Origin: Corydoras sp. C115
Lineage: Eukaryota; Chordata; Actinopteri; Siluriformes; Callichthyidae
Reading direction: 5' to 3'
NCBI GenBank assembly: GCA_019802505.1
Contig: JAFMOC010000003.1
Span: forward strand, 4,902,001 to 4,966,000
DNA length: 64,000 bases
Part shown: piece after piece, positions 56,665 to 64,000 of the stretch
How the letters are laid out: each line of letters starts with the position of its first letter
How positions within the stretch are numbered: position 1 is the stretch's first letter
Position numbers and translations under genes: made by a program
Notes under the pieces: generated by a model
Database searches by the model: none
Told to the model about the DNA's origin: nothing
The model's input: only the letters and a program-made list of their open reading frames with translations

Positions 56665-57028
56665 TGTCACGATGCCCACCTGGGATTAGAACGCGGCTGC
56701 GCAAATATAGCGCAGAGCCGCGGCGCTCTAACGCGCAGAAGGGAGCCAGGCACGCAGGTAGAACAAAAACAGGAATCTTTATTACTGGTGCAAAACACCA
56801 AACAAACAGGTACATAAAGGACAAGGTGACATAAACACACAAAGACGCGCACGGAAGACCTAAAACCCCGGAACTAAATACCCTGACCTAACACACCACG
56901 TGCACCCAACCACCCAACGAACCCGCGAAGCTAATTAACTCAAAGACCTACACAAGACAGCTAATTAACTAAACACAGGCACATCAACACAGAAACCAAA
57001 AACACCCACATACAACGGCCGAGGGACG
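56665..57028 (-). repeat. E2 3' LTR, lacking the first ~22 bases
   Basis: Identical to the 5' LTR over 364 bases apart from CATACAAC versus CACACAAC. The terminal palindrome of the 5' LTR (ACGGGTGCC-TAG-GGCACCCGT) is missing, and the junction holds a repeated GGGACGCG (57,023 and 57,037). Confidence 0.92.
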
Positions 57029-57039
57029 CGTAACGCGGG

Positions 57040-58265
57040 GACGCGACCAAGACACCCCAAAAAACAGTCCTGGGGGGGTGGGAGGGGTCGTCCGCCCCTC
57101 CTGAGTCGGGCTCGATAGGCGCCCTCCGGTGGACGCCCTCTGCGGGGGAGGCGTGTGACACGTCTATGGGTCCTGTGTCGGGGTGGACGCCCTCTGCGGG
57201 CGCTGTGTGGAAGGCGCCTTCCACGGACGCGGAGCTGCGGACGGCCTCCGGCTGCGAGGTCAGGTGGCCGCCCGTGGCGGATCAGGACCGGGCCACGCCC
57301 TCCCACTGCGTGGTCCGGTGGCCGCCCACGTTGGGCGAGGAATGGGCCCCGCCCTCTTGCTGCAGGGTCAGGTGGACGCCCACGGGCGGCGTGGTCCGGA
57401 GGACGCCCCCTGGCGGCGTGGCGAGGCGGACGCCCCCTGGCGGCGTGGCGAGGCGGACGCCCCCTGGCGGCGTGGCGAGGCGGACGCCCCCTGGCGGCGT
57501 GGCGAGGCGGGCGGCCCCTGGCGGCGGGGCGTGCGGCGTGGCGAGGCGGACGCCCCCTGGCGGCAGGGCGAGGCGGGCGCCCCGTGGCGGCTTGGCGAGG
57601 CGGACGCCCCCTGGCGGCGGGGCGTGCGGTGTGCGGCCCCTGCTGCTCGGGCTGGGTGGCGTGCGGCCCCTGGACCTCGGGCTGGGCGGCGTGCGGCCCC
57701 TGCTGCTCGGGCTGGGCGGCGTGCGGCCCCGCTGCTCGGGCTGGGCGGCGTGCGGCCCCTGGACCTCGGGCTGGGCGGCGTGCTGCCCCTGGACCTCGGG
57801 CTGGGCGGCGAGCGGCCCCTGGACCTCGGGCTGGGCGGCGTGCGGCCCCTGCTGCTCGGGATGGGCGGCGTGACGCCCCCTGGGCTTCGGGATGGGCGGC
57901 GTGACGCCCCTGGGCCGCGGGATGGGCGGCGTGACGCCCCTGGGCCGCGGGATGGGCGGCGTGACGCCCCTGGGCCGCGGGATGGGCGGCGTGACGCCCC
58001 TGGGCCGCGGGATGGGCGGCGTGACGCCCCTGGGCCGCGGGATGGGCGGCGTGACGCCCCTGGGCCGCGGGATGGGCGCGCGCGCTGGCTGGACCTCGGC
58101 GGGCACGCAGGCAGGACGGACCTCGGCGGGCACGCACGCTGGGCGGACCTCGGCGGGCACGCAGGCTGCGCGGACCTCGGCGGGCACGCAGGCTGGGCGG
58201 ACCTCGGCGGGCACGCAGGCTGCGCGGACCTCGGCGGGCACGCAGGCTGCGCGGACCTCGGCCGG
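57040..58265 (-). repeat. E2 interior minisatellites (27- and 30-nt units)
   Basis: Four arrays in plus-strand order: about 57,395-57,620, 27-nt units of the GGCGGCGTGGCGAGGCGGAC type; about 57,640-57,870, 30-nt units of the CTGGGCGGCGTGCGGCCCCT type; about 57,870-58,080, seven 30-nt units of the GATGGGCGGCGTGACGCCCC type; about 58,095-58,265, six 27-nt units of the CGGCGGGCACGCAGGCTGCG type. Confidence 0.93.
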
Positions 58266-58865
58266 CACCTCCGGCTCTCCATCCTGAACACAAAACATAT
58301 AAACCCCCACCGCAATGCCCAAACACAACGAGACAAACATGTCGGACATGGGGATGACAGACTGGTCAGACGACACATAGGAGGACGGGGGACACAACAC
58401 ATAGGAGGAAGGGGGACACAACACATTCGCGCACTCAGGCGGCGGCTCCGGTACCGCCCCCTCGCAGCGCGACCCAGACGCGGCACGGACCGGCGCGGTC
58501 GCGTCACGTGACTGCCCCGCAGTCCACGCTTCGCGCTCCGCGGCTGCGCTGTGCGCCCGCTGCGGCTTCAGCCCACGCCGTCGCCGCGCTCTGCGTCTGT
58601 GTCTCGCCACCGGGGGTTTAACAAACCGGACTGGACCCTCCGTCCAGAACTCCTCAGTGTTGCGGAGGGTGTGTACGGGCAGAATGTGCCCATACAGGTA
58701 AGGTTCGCCCGCCTCGTCATCGGAAATCTGGACAATGTCCAGATTTTCCTCTGCGCAGAGCGCCTCGAAACCAACCCTCCACATCCATTCCTCATCGGAG
58801 TCGCTCCACTCCGCCATGACGCTGTTTGAGCCGTTCCCCCGGCTCCGGGAGGGTGGGCTCCGCAT
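57282..58865 (-). CDS. E2 Pro/Arg/Ala-rich repetitive ORF (527 codons)
   Basis: The first ~110 residues are unique and look like ordinary protein: an acidic start (MAEWSDSDEEWMWRVGFEAL from Met17, in good Kozak context, GTCATGG), an acidic patch (QISDDEAGE), a mixed part to FVKPPVARH, and a basic run (RHRRRARRRR). Then follow a Pro/Ser-rich linker with LCPPSSYV twice, a TM-like stretch that coincides with a likely splice-acceptor tract, and arrays of VPAEVRAAC (9 residues), RPRGVTPPIP (10), QPEVQGPHAA (10) and PPGGVRLAT (9). I recognise no domain. All repeat units are multiples of 3 nt. Two other minus-strand frames and two plus-strand frames are also open because of composition, so the coding frame is chosen by the unique N-terminal part and element orientation. 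Confidence 0.5.
   Translation of the reverse strand: MRSPPSRSRGNGSNSVMAEWSDSDEEWMWRVGFEALCAEENLDIVQISDDEAGEPYLYGHILPVHTLRNTEEFWTEGPVRFVKPPVARHRRRARRRRGLKPQRAHSAAAEREAWTAGQSRDATAPVRAASGSRCEGAVPEPPPECANVLCPPSSYVLCPPSSYVSSDQSVIPMSDMFVSLCLGIAVGVYMFCVQDGEPEVPAEVRAACVPAEVRAACVPAEVRPACVPAEVRAACVPAEVRPACVPAEVRPACVPAEVQPARAPIPRPRGVTPPIPRPRGVTPPIPRPRGVTPPIPRPRGVTPPIPRPRGVTPPIPRPRGVTPPIPKPRGRHAAHPEQQGPHAAQPEVQGPLAAQPEVQGQHAAQPEVQGPHAAQPEQRGRTPPSPSSRGRTPPSPRSRGRTPPSPSSRGRTPHAPPPGGVRLAKPPRGARLALPPGGVRLATPHAPPPGAARLATPPGGVRLATPPGGVRLATPPGGVRLATPPGGVLRTTPPVGVHLTLQQEGGAHSSPNVGGHRTTQWEGVARS
58284..58285 (-). other. Candidate splice acceptor in E2
   Basis: On the minus strand TATATGTTTTGTGTTCAG precedes GATGGAGAGCC, closely matching the site in E1 before its repeat-rich part. 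Confidence 0.5.
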
Positions 58866-58944
58866 AACAACGCACTCGCGGAAACGGCGGAGCGCGCCGC
58901 GAGTACGAGGCTATACGGCCCCCCCAAAGAAAAATTTAAAAATA

Positions 58945-58950
58945 GCCTAC
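58945..58950 (-). other. Candidate splice donor after E2 5' LTR
   Basis: On the minus strand GCCCAG|GTAGGC lies 38 bases after the 5' LTR, at a place equivalent to the E1 donor. Splicing to 58,284 would remove the unique N-terminal coding part. Confidence 0.35.
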
Positions 58951-58988
58951 CTGGGCTCTGGACTCCCAAAACGTTGGCGCGTCTTATC

Positions 58989-59374
58989 TGTCACGATGCC
59001 CACCTGGGATTAGAACGCGGCTGCGCAAATATAGCGCAGAGCCGCGGCGCTCTAACGCGCAGAAGGGAGCCAGGCACGCAGGTAGAACAAAAACAGGAAT
59101 CTTTATTACTGGTGCAAAACACCAAACAAACAGGTACATAAAGGACAAGGTGACATAAACACACAAAGACGCGCACGGAAGACCTAAAACCCCGGAACTA
59201 AATACCCTGACCTAACACACCACGTGCACCCAACCACCCAACGAACCCGCGAAGCTAATTAACTCAAAGACCTACACAAGACAGCTAATTAACTAAACAC
59301 AGGCACATCAACACAGAAACCAAAAACACCCACACACAACGGCCGAGGGACGGGTGCCCTAGGCACCCGTTACA
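58989..59374 (-). repeat. E2 5' LTR (386 bp)
   Basis: On the minus strand it runs TGTAACGGGTGCC ... CATCGTGACA. It has the terminal palindrome, AATAAAG after GCACCAGT, and TACCTGCGTGCCTGGCTCCC. Same family as the solo LTR at 28,906. Confidence 0.93.
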
Positions 59375-59445
59375 CGTAAATAGTTTATTAAATATTTAAA
59401 TATGTACAAATTGTGTACTTGGTGTACAAGTCTAGCATGTAGTGT
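59375..59445. repeat. Local duplication, copy 1 continued (right of E2)
   Basis: CGTAAATAGTTTATTAAATA through GTACAAATTGTGTACTTGG matches 61,634-61,680, completing the copy that E2 split. Confidence 0.85.
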
Positions 59446-59457
59446 AGCTAATATAAA

Positions 59458-59515
59458 AAGGGACAAGGCAAGGATGCCAATGCATCGCTGGGCACACACT
59501 CGCACACATTATATA
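59458..59515 (-). mobile_element. Short SINE fragment
   Basis: GGGACAAGGCAAGGATGCCA and GCATCGCTGGGCACACACTC are the inverted middle of the DANA-like SINE. Confidence 0.6.
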
Positions 59516-60275
59516 CAGTTGTGTTCAAAATTATTCAACCCCCACTACAGTTAAGTGTTTTACCAAGTTTTACATTTATTTATCTCATTCACGATCAGGT
59601 CAAAGGAGGACTTTAATAATAAACAAATGCAACTTAAATTACAACAATATTCTTTCTAGTATATAAAATATCCAAAATTATTCAACCCCTTAAATATGAC
59701 CACTGTCAAGAACAGAGGTCTCAATCAGGTGTCTTCAGTCAGACATTGAAAGCACCTGCAGATGTGAACAGCGCCATAACAAGCAGCAATTATTTAGATT
59801 TAAAAAGACTGAGATACTCAGCTCCTTCTTTACAGTTAAAAGTGTCTTTGCAACATGGTGAAGTCCAGTGAATGGTCAAAGAAGTCAAGTGAGGAGGTCA
59901 TTTCTCTTTATAAACAAGAATGTGGCTATGAATATTAGGGTGTGGCAGAAGGAGGTTGCTGATTGCTGTCCATTACCTGAAGCGAAAGGTGGACAAAAAT
60001 CCCTGGGTGACAGCTGAGGCTCTGCGACAGGACTTATCAGAGGGTGGCACTCAGGTTTTGACCCAGACGATAAGGTGCACACTTTGAGATGAAGGCCTCT
60101 GTGCAAGAGCGCCCAGACACACCCCATTGCTGACTCCAAAGCACAAGAAGAGTCAACTTCAGTATGCCAAAAACCATGTGGACAAACCACAAAGGTTTCG
60201 GGAAACAAGACAAAATTGGAAATATTTGGGCCTATGGCTCACATATGTTTGGAGGAGGAAGAATGAGACCTATAG
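59516..60275 (+). mobile_element. Tc1-like relic, 3' part missing
   Basis: The left terminus after TA begins CAGTTGTGTTCAAAATTATT, with an inner repeat CCAAAATTATTCAACCCC at about 59,671 (IR/DR layout). A transposase start at 59855 reads MVKSSEWSKKSSEEVISLYK, then a stop at 59935-59937. Later a decayed LGLWLTYVWRR-like region precedes the break. The DDE region beyond the first Asp, and the right inverted repeat, are absent. Confidence 0.85.
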
Positions 60276-60312
60276 AGAAAGAAACTTGTGTCATTAATAA
60301 AAGGACATTTGT

Positions 60313-60490
60313 TAATATAGGAGCAGCCAATTAACCTTGAATCCATGTTTTTGGACTGTGGGAGGAAACCGGAGGACCCGGAGAAAACCCATGCAGTCAC
60401 AGAGAGAACATGGAAACTTCACCTAGATTAGGATTTGTACTTGGATTGCGCTAAGTGGCGATCATGCAAACGACTATGCCACGTGCTTTC
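60313..60490 (-). mobile_element. SINE 5' half, minus strand
   Basis: CCTTGAATCCATGTTTTTGG, GGAGGAAACCGGAGGACCCG and inverted promoter remnants to GACTATGCCACGTGC. The 3' half is missing. Confidence 0.75.
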
Positions 60491-60584
60491 CAATTTATAA
60501 AATATTATTTCCTTTCAAGATGCAAATAATCGAATTCATATTTGTATAACCTCAAGAAATATTATTTGAACCTCTGGATTCTTT

Positions 60585-60726
60585 GGCCTCCTCCCACAGA
60601 ACAAAAACATGCGCACGCCCTGTCCTGGGTATTTCTGCCTAGAAACAACCTCCCCTGGACGGGCATAGGGAAACCCTCCTGTGATCCTAGTATAAGATTA
60701 AATGGAAGATAATGGATAGGTGGATG
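60585..60726 (+). mobile_element. SINE 3' half, plus strand
   Basis: CCTCCTCCCACAGAACAAAA, GCCCTGTCCTGGGTATTTCT and ATTAAATGGAAGATAATGG with a GGATGG tail. It is in opposite orientation to the piece at 60,313. Confidence 0.75.
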
Positions 60727-61119
60727 GAATTGGGAAATGTCATTACATTGTAGAATGTAAATTTCACAATATTTCTAATGTGGTAGGTGAAAAAGATGTT
60801 AAAAAAACTTGATACTTAAGATATTTCCTGGTAATTTGTGTCTTATCCTTACATTTTTGGAGTTTTAAAGACTTTTTTTTTTACTTCATTGTGTTTTTCT
60901 TATCCCTTTTTGTCAGAATTTACTAAAAGAAAATATTAGCTATATTAGGTAATGTGTATGATGTGAGCACAGCAACCTCACATGAGGATTGGATTCCATC
61001 CCATTTCAAAAGGTCAGACCATTCCTTAGAAGTAGACCAATTATTAAAAACGTCAATGTTGTTTTCTGAGCACATTGGATTGCATCAGACAATGTCCAGC
61101 AAGTGCACACACCTTTTTA
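60727..61119. other. Non-coding, no recognised feature
   Basis: AT-rich. From about 60,945 (AGGTAATG) it resembles the left edge of copy 1 of the local duplication. Confidence 0.4.
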
Positions 61120-61690
61120 ACATTAGCCTTAGTTATATCTGACTCTTTAGGGTGAACATTGTTAGTGCTAAATTCCAAAATAAGACTATTCAAAATTAAA
61201 ATAAAAACAAAAAAAAAACCATAGAATTAGCCACTAAGGCCATCTTTGTCAGGCCAGGGACTAAACAAGACTTCTAATGAGTAAAATTATCAGTAATAAC
61301 AGAGACACAATATCAGAACATGCTGCACTAGGTGAGGGACAATGGTGCTACCAGAGAGGAGAGGAAGGTGCCATCATATGGATAATACTGTACATAAATA
61401 GTGCTAATCTTAACTCTAAATCTTAGCTAAGTAGTATTATTCCTGTGTTACTGGTGAATAAATGGGTATAAAATCATAGACAGGGTTCCCTCTGTTCTAA
61501 GTTATTCAGTTTATGAAGTGTTCAGAAGTGGATTTACAGATTTACTAGTTCACTTAAATATTTTTTTTATATTTTTTTAATGATAATCTGATGGTGGACA
61601 ACGTAAAATAAATTAGATCAGATGTAAAACAAATTAAATAGTTTATTGGATATTTAAAGATGTACAAATTGTGTACTCGGACATTAAAGA
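61120..61690. repeat. Local duplication, copy 2 (no E2 insertion)
   Basis: TTAGCCTTAGTTATATCTG ... TAGGGTGAACATTG and later GATAATCTGATGGTGGACAA ... GATGTAAAACAAATTAAATAGTTTATTGG run continuously with no LTR element at the position E2 occupies in copy 1. About 280 bases in the middle (61,200-61,480) have no counterpart in copy 1. Confidence 0.85.
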
Positions 61691-61908
61691 CCAGTCATTT
61701 TACCTTTACTTTATGCTGACACAATATTTGCTGAACATTCCAAACCTGGTGTTGTCAGTGGAACATCATGCCTAGACAGTGATAAAGAGTTACAAATGCT
61801 GTCTGTTTTTTCCTTGACATTTAACTTTTACACAGTATGCACAACTAACATCCGGAATCTGACATGAACTTACATCTATGAGTTCAGTGGTGACCTTTTT
61901 ACTTTCTG

Positions 61909-61950
<42 letters not shown>

Positions 61951-62169
61951 CTGAAAATAGGTTAACACACCCTCTAAGGTTTTCTTCACATTTTTATACA
62001 AATGTACTGAAATTTATTAGGAATATGATACAAAATTAATGATCCTTCCCATACTAAGTTAAATACATCATACAATATTAAATGAAAATTCTAATGAAGT
62101 AAAATAATAGTAGTTATTAAGTTAAAATGGTTGGATAAGGAGGTTTTGTTTTCTTGTGAAATGTGTCAT
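61691..62169. repeat. Non-coding with (CA)n microsatellite
   Basis: A (CA)n run of about 38 bases lies at 61,911-61,948. The rest is AT-rich with no recognised feature. Confidence 0.8.
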
Positions 62170-62375
62170 TTTAGCCGGGCTCCTAACACATAAGCACTTC
62201 TGCTTAATTCTCTACTAGGGTTGCAGGGGGTTTTGCACATCCACATCCATGGGAGAATGCCTATCAATCATTGGGCACACTCTGTCAATTCACCCTAAAT
62301 CCATTTTTTAACTGTGGGAGAAAACTGGAGAACCTGGAGACAGACTTACTAAGCACTATGCCATAGATCCACCCA
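62170..62375 (-). mobile_element. Very diverged SINE, minus strand
   Basis: TTAATTCTCTACTAGGGTTG, CAATCATTGGGCACACTC and AACTGTGGGAGAAAACTGG follow the inverted order of the DANA-like SINE. It is heavily decayed and shortened. Confidence 0.6.
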
Positions 62376-63335
62376 TATGTGAATCTCTTTTATTCAATTA
62401 TTTTTTCACTGCAACTTATCCTAATCAGGGTTGTAAAAAGGTGTTTTTTTGGTTGTTGTTGTTGTACTGTGGAGAACATTAAAACTTTACACAGTAAAGA
62501 TGCTGACCTGCCTAGAAAACAAACCCAGAATAGTATTGCTGTGTGGAAAGAGTGACAACTCATATGCCACTGTGACGACCACTTGCATGCCATAACAAAG
62601 CATGCCATAACAAAATCACTAGAAATATTATGAAGTTGCACCATTTTATAAAGCCTTTCTATAAGCAAATACCAATTGGTCCAATTAGTTTCTCATGAGA
62701 CTCTGATGAGGTGTAAATGTATGGCTTGCTATTTCAAAAGGTTTTTTATATGGTTTGCAGTCAATGCTCATTTCTCTTGTCAGTCCATGAAATGAATCCT
62801 AATTTTTTCTTATATTTATAACATAAACATCCTTATATTTAGAACATAAATAAACATAGCAACCAAACATTGTGTGTAATTTTCCATATTAAACTAGATA
62901 TTTCATATTCAGTTTCCTGCTGTTACATTTATTATCAAAGTAAAAGGAAGGTTAGAAGGTTTGTAACATGGCCTGAAACCAGAATGTGAAGAAAAACAAG
63001 AATGCTTTCCAGCTGGTCAAAGTGGTGAGTCTAGTCTTTGATACAGATGAAGTTATTTTTAACCAGACGACTTTTTTTTCATGCAGCTGTTCTAGAATCT
63101 AAGAGTCAGACTTGTGACTACATTCTACAGAAGCTTATCTTGTACACATTGTGTGTTCTTTAGAACTGCACACATCGTTTAGACTTCAGGATATTATAGA
63201 TCCAAAGTGGAATGTGACATACTTCCATTTCATCTTTTTTAGAATTAAAAAAACATAAAAAAACTTCAAGATATGATCAAAATTTTACTTTATTGCAATT
63301 GTAAGTTTTAAGACAATTTGACTGTATAGAATTAT
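62376..63335. other. Non-coding, no recognised feature
   Basis: AT-rich. No gene was recognised. Confidence 0.5.
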
Positions 63336-63645
63336 CCAGGGGTGGCACATTGGCTTAATATTTAGCCTTTCCGCCCCTCAGCACTGGGGATCCAGGTTCA
63401 AATCACAATCTGGGTGGACTTTCCTTGTTGTCCATGTGGGTTTCCTCAGGGTTTTTGGGTTTTCATCTTACAATAAAAAAGCATGTATTGAGGGTGAAAT
63501 GACTGCTCTAAATTGCCACTATAAAGTTTAGTGCTCGGCCCTGGGTGTACTTGTCCAGCCCCCACAACACTATCTTTGAAGGGCATGGGAAACCCCGACA
63601 TGACCCTTGTCAATAAATATGATTAAGTGGAAGATAATGAAATTA
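63336..63645 (+). mobile_element. Diverged SINE
   Basis: GGTGGCACATTGGCTTAATA start, GGTTCAAATC B-box remnant, CTGGGTGGACTTTCC, and a GATTAAGTGGAAGATAATG tail. Confidence 0.8.
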
Positions 63646-63870
63646 GAATTATCCAGATTTTTCAGGGTTTCAATTCCTCTTTACCTTCCTCTTTAGCCTC
63701 TTTTGCTCATCCGCTATAGCTCATCTGTTTAAAATCACTAAATTAAAATAGTCAACAGTAATTTATTTTTGTGTCCTATTAACAATTGTTAAAAATTTTT
63801 TGTTTTGGATCTGTAATGGGCCAACCCAAACCTTGTTTAGGCATTGTTTAGGCTGCTATGCATATACAAC

Positions 63871-63909
<39 letters not shown>

Positions 63910-64000
63910 TTGATAACTTTCTTTAGTACAATTTCAGAGAGTACATTTTCCGAGACGACATTAAATCGTCTTAGATTTCTTGATCAAGAAATGGGTCATC
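63646..64000. repeat. Non-coding end of window with (TA)n
   Basis: A TA run of about 34 bases lies at 63,874-63,907. Nothing else was recognised before the window ends. Confidence 0.7.

Larger units (their letters stand above)
56660..59379 (-). mobile_element. E2: young non-autonomous LTR element with Pro-rich ORF
   Basis: The element at 56665-59374 lies on the minus strand, flanked by the perfect 5-bp repeat CGTAA (56660-56664 and 59375-59379). The 5' LTR is at 58989-59374 and the 3' LTR at 56665-57028; they align over 364 bases without gaps and with one difference that I can see. The interior of about 1.96 kb is extremely GC- and CpG-rich and holds no recognisable gag or pol. It holds a 527-codon frame with arrays of 27- and 30-nt units. 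It is inferred to be a non-autonomous LTR retrotransposon mobilised in trans by a gypsy-type relative. A second, empty copy of the target region lies at 61.1-61.7 kb. Confidence 0.88.

Noticed and set aside
57395..58265. Possible CRISPR array (repeats of 27-30 nt)
   Set aside because: The units are contiguous with no unique spacers, and the context is a vertebrate LTR element. They are coding minisatellites.
57155..58511. Long plus-strand ORFs (249, 235, 442 codons) and extra minus-strand ORFs (453, 379 codons) in the E2 interior
   Set aside because: They are open because the sequence is about three-quarters GC with few A/T-rich stop codons and has 27/30-nt repeats. Only the minus-strand frame with the unique acidic N-terminal part agrees with the LTR orientation.
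1..64000. tRNA, snRNA or rRNA genes
   Set aside because: All A-box/B-box pairs found belong to SINE copies. No intact tRNA cloverleaf or other structural RNA was recognised by eye; tRNAscan-SE and Infernal would settle this.

Overview
The window is vertebrate, and most likely teleost fish, nuclear DNA. The evidence is AT-rich non-coding sequence, split genes with GT/AG introns, many copies of a tRNA-derived SINE of the DANA/Mermaid type ending in (GAAT)n, three Tc1-like transposons, a CR1/L2-type LINE relic, and gypsy-like LTRs. I cannot name the species. There is no bacterial or viral genome here.

One host protein-coding gene is clear: the 3' part of rgs3 (regulator of G-protein signalling 3) on the + strand. 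Four exons lie at 12,609-12,710, 15,230-15,291, 16,539-16,705 and 17,609-17,809, followed by a 3' UTR of about 1.2-1.4 kb. They carry the N-terminal basic helix and the whole RGS domain. Just upstream of the 62-base second exon is a well-formed internal promoter (inverted CCAAT box, TATAAAAG) with an in-frame alternative first exon. It predicts a short RGS-only isoform of about 165 residues.

The remainder is intron and intergenic DNA filled with mobile elements. Left of rgs3 (1-12.6 kb) are SINEs, (TA)n arrays and a broken Tc1 element. From 22.6 to 26.4 kb is a GC-rich LTR unit (E1) whose interior is a 695-codon repetitive frame. From 27.7 to 38.3 kb are a hAT-like fragment, SINEs, two solo LTRs with 5-bp target duplications, a LINE relic, and a long inverted repeat split by one of the solo LTRs. 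At 39,069-40,692 is an almost intact Tc1 element. At 43.4 kb is a hAT-type non-autonomous element with an 8-bp duplication. From 56.66 to 59.38 kb is a second GC-rich LTR unit (E2) on the minus strand, with near-identical LTRs and a perfect 5-bp duplication.

The most novel material is E1 and E2. Both are LTR-bounded, lack any gag/pol I can recognise, have a donor-like site shortly after the 5' LTR and an acceptor-like site before the repeat-rich frame, and carry coding-frame minisatellites built only of 27- or 30-nt units. I read them as related non-autonomous LTR retrotransposons with long proline-rich frames. E2 also sits in one arm of a local duplication whose other arm shows the unoccupied site.
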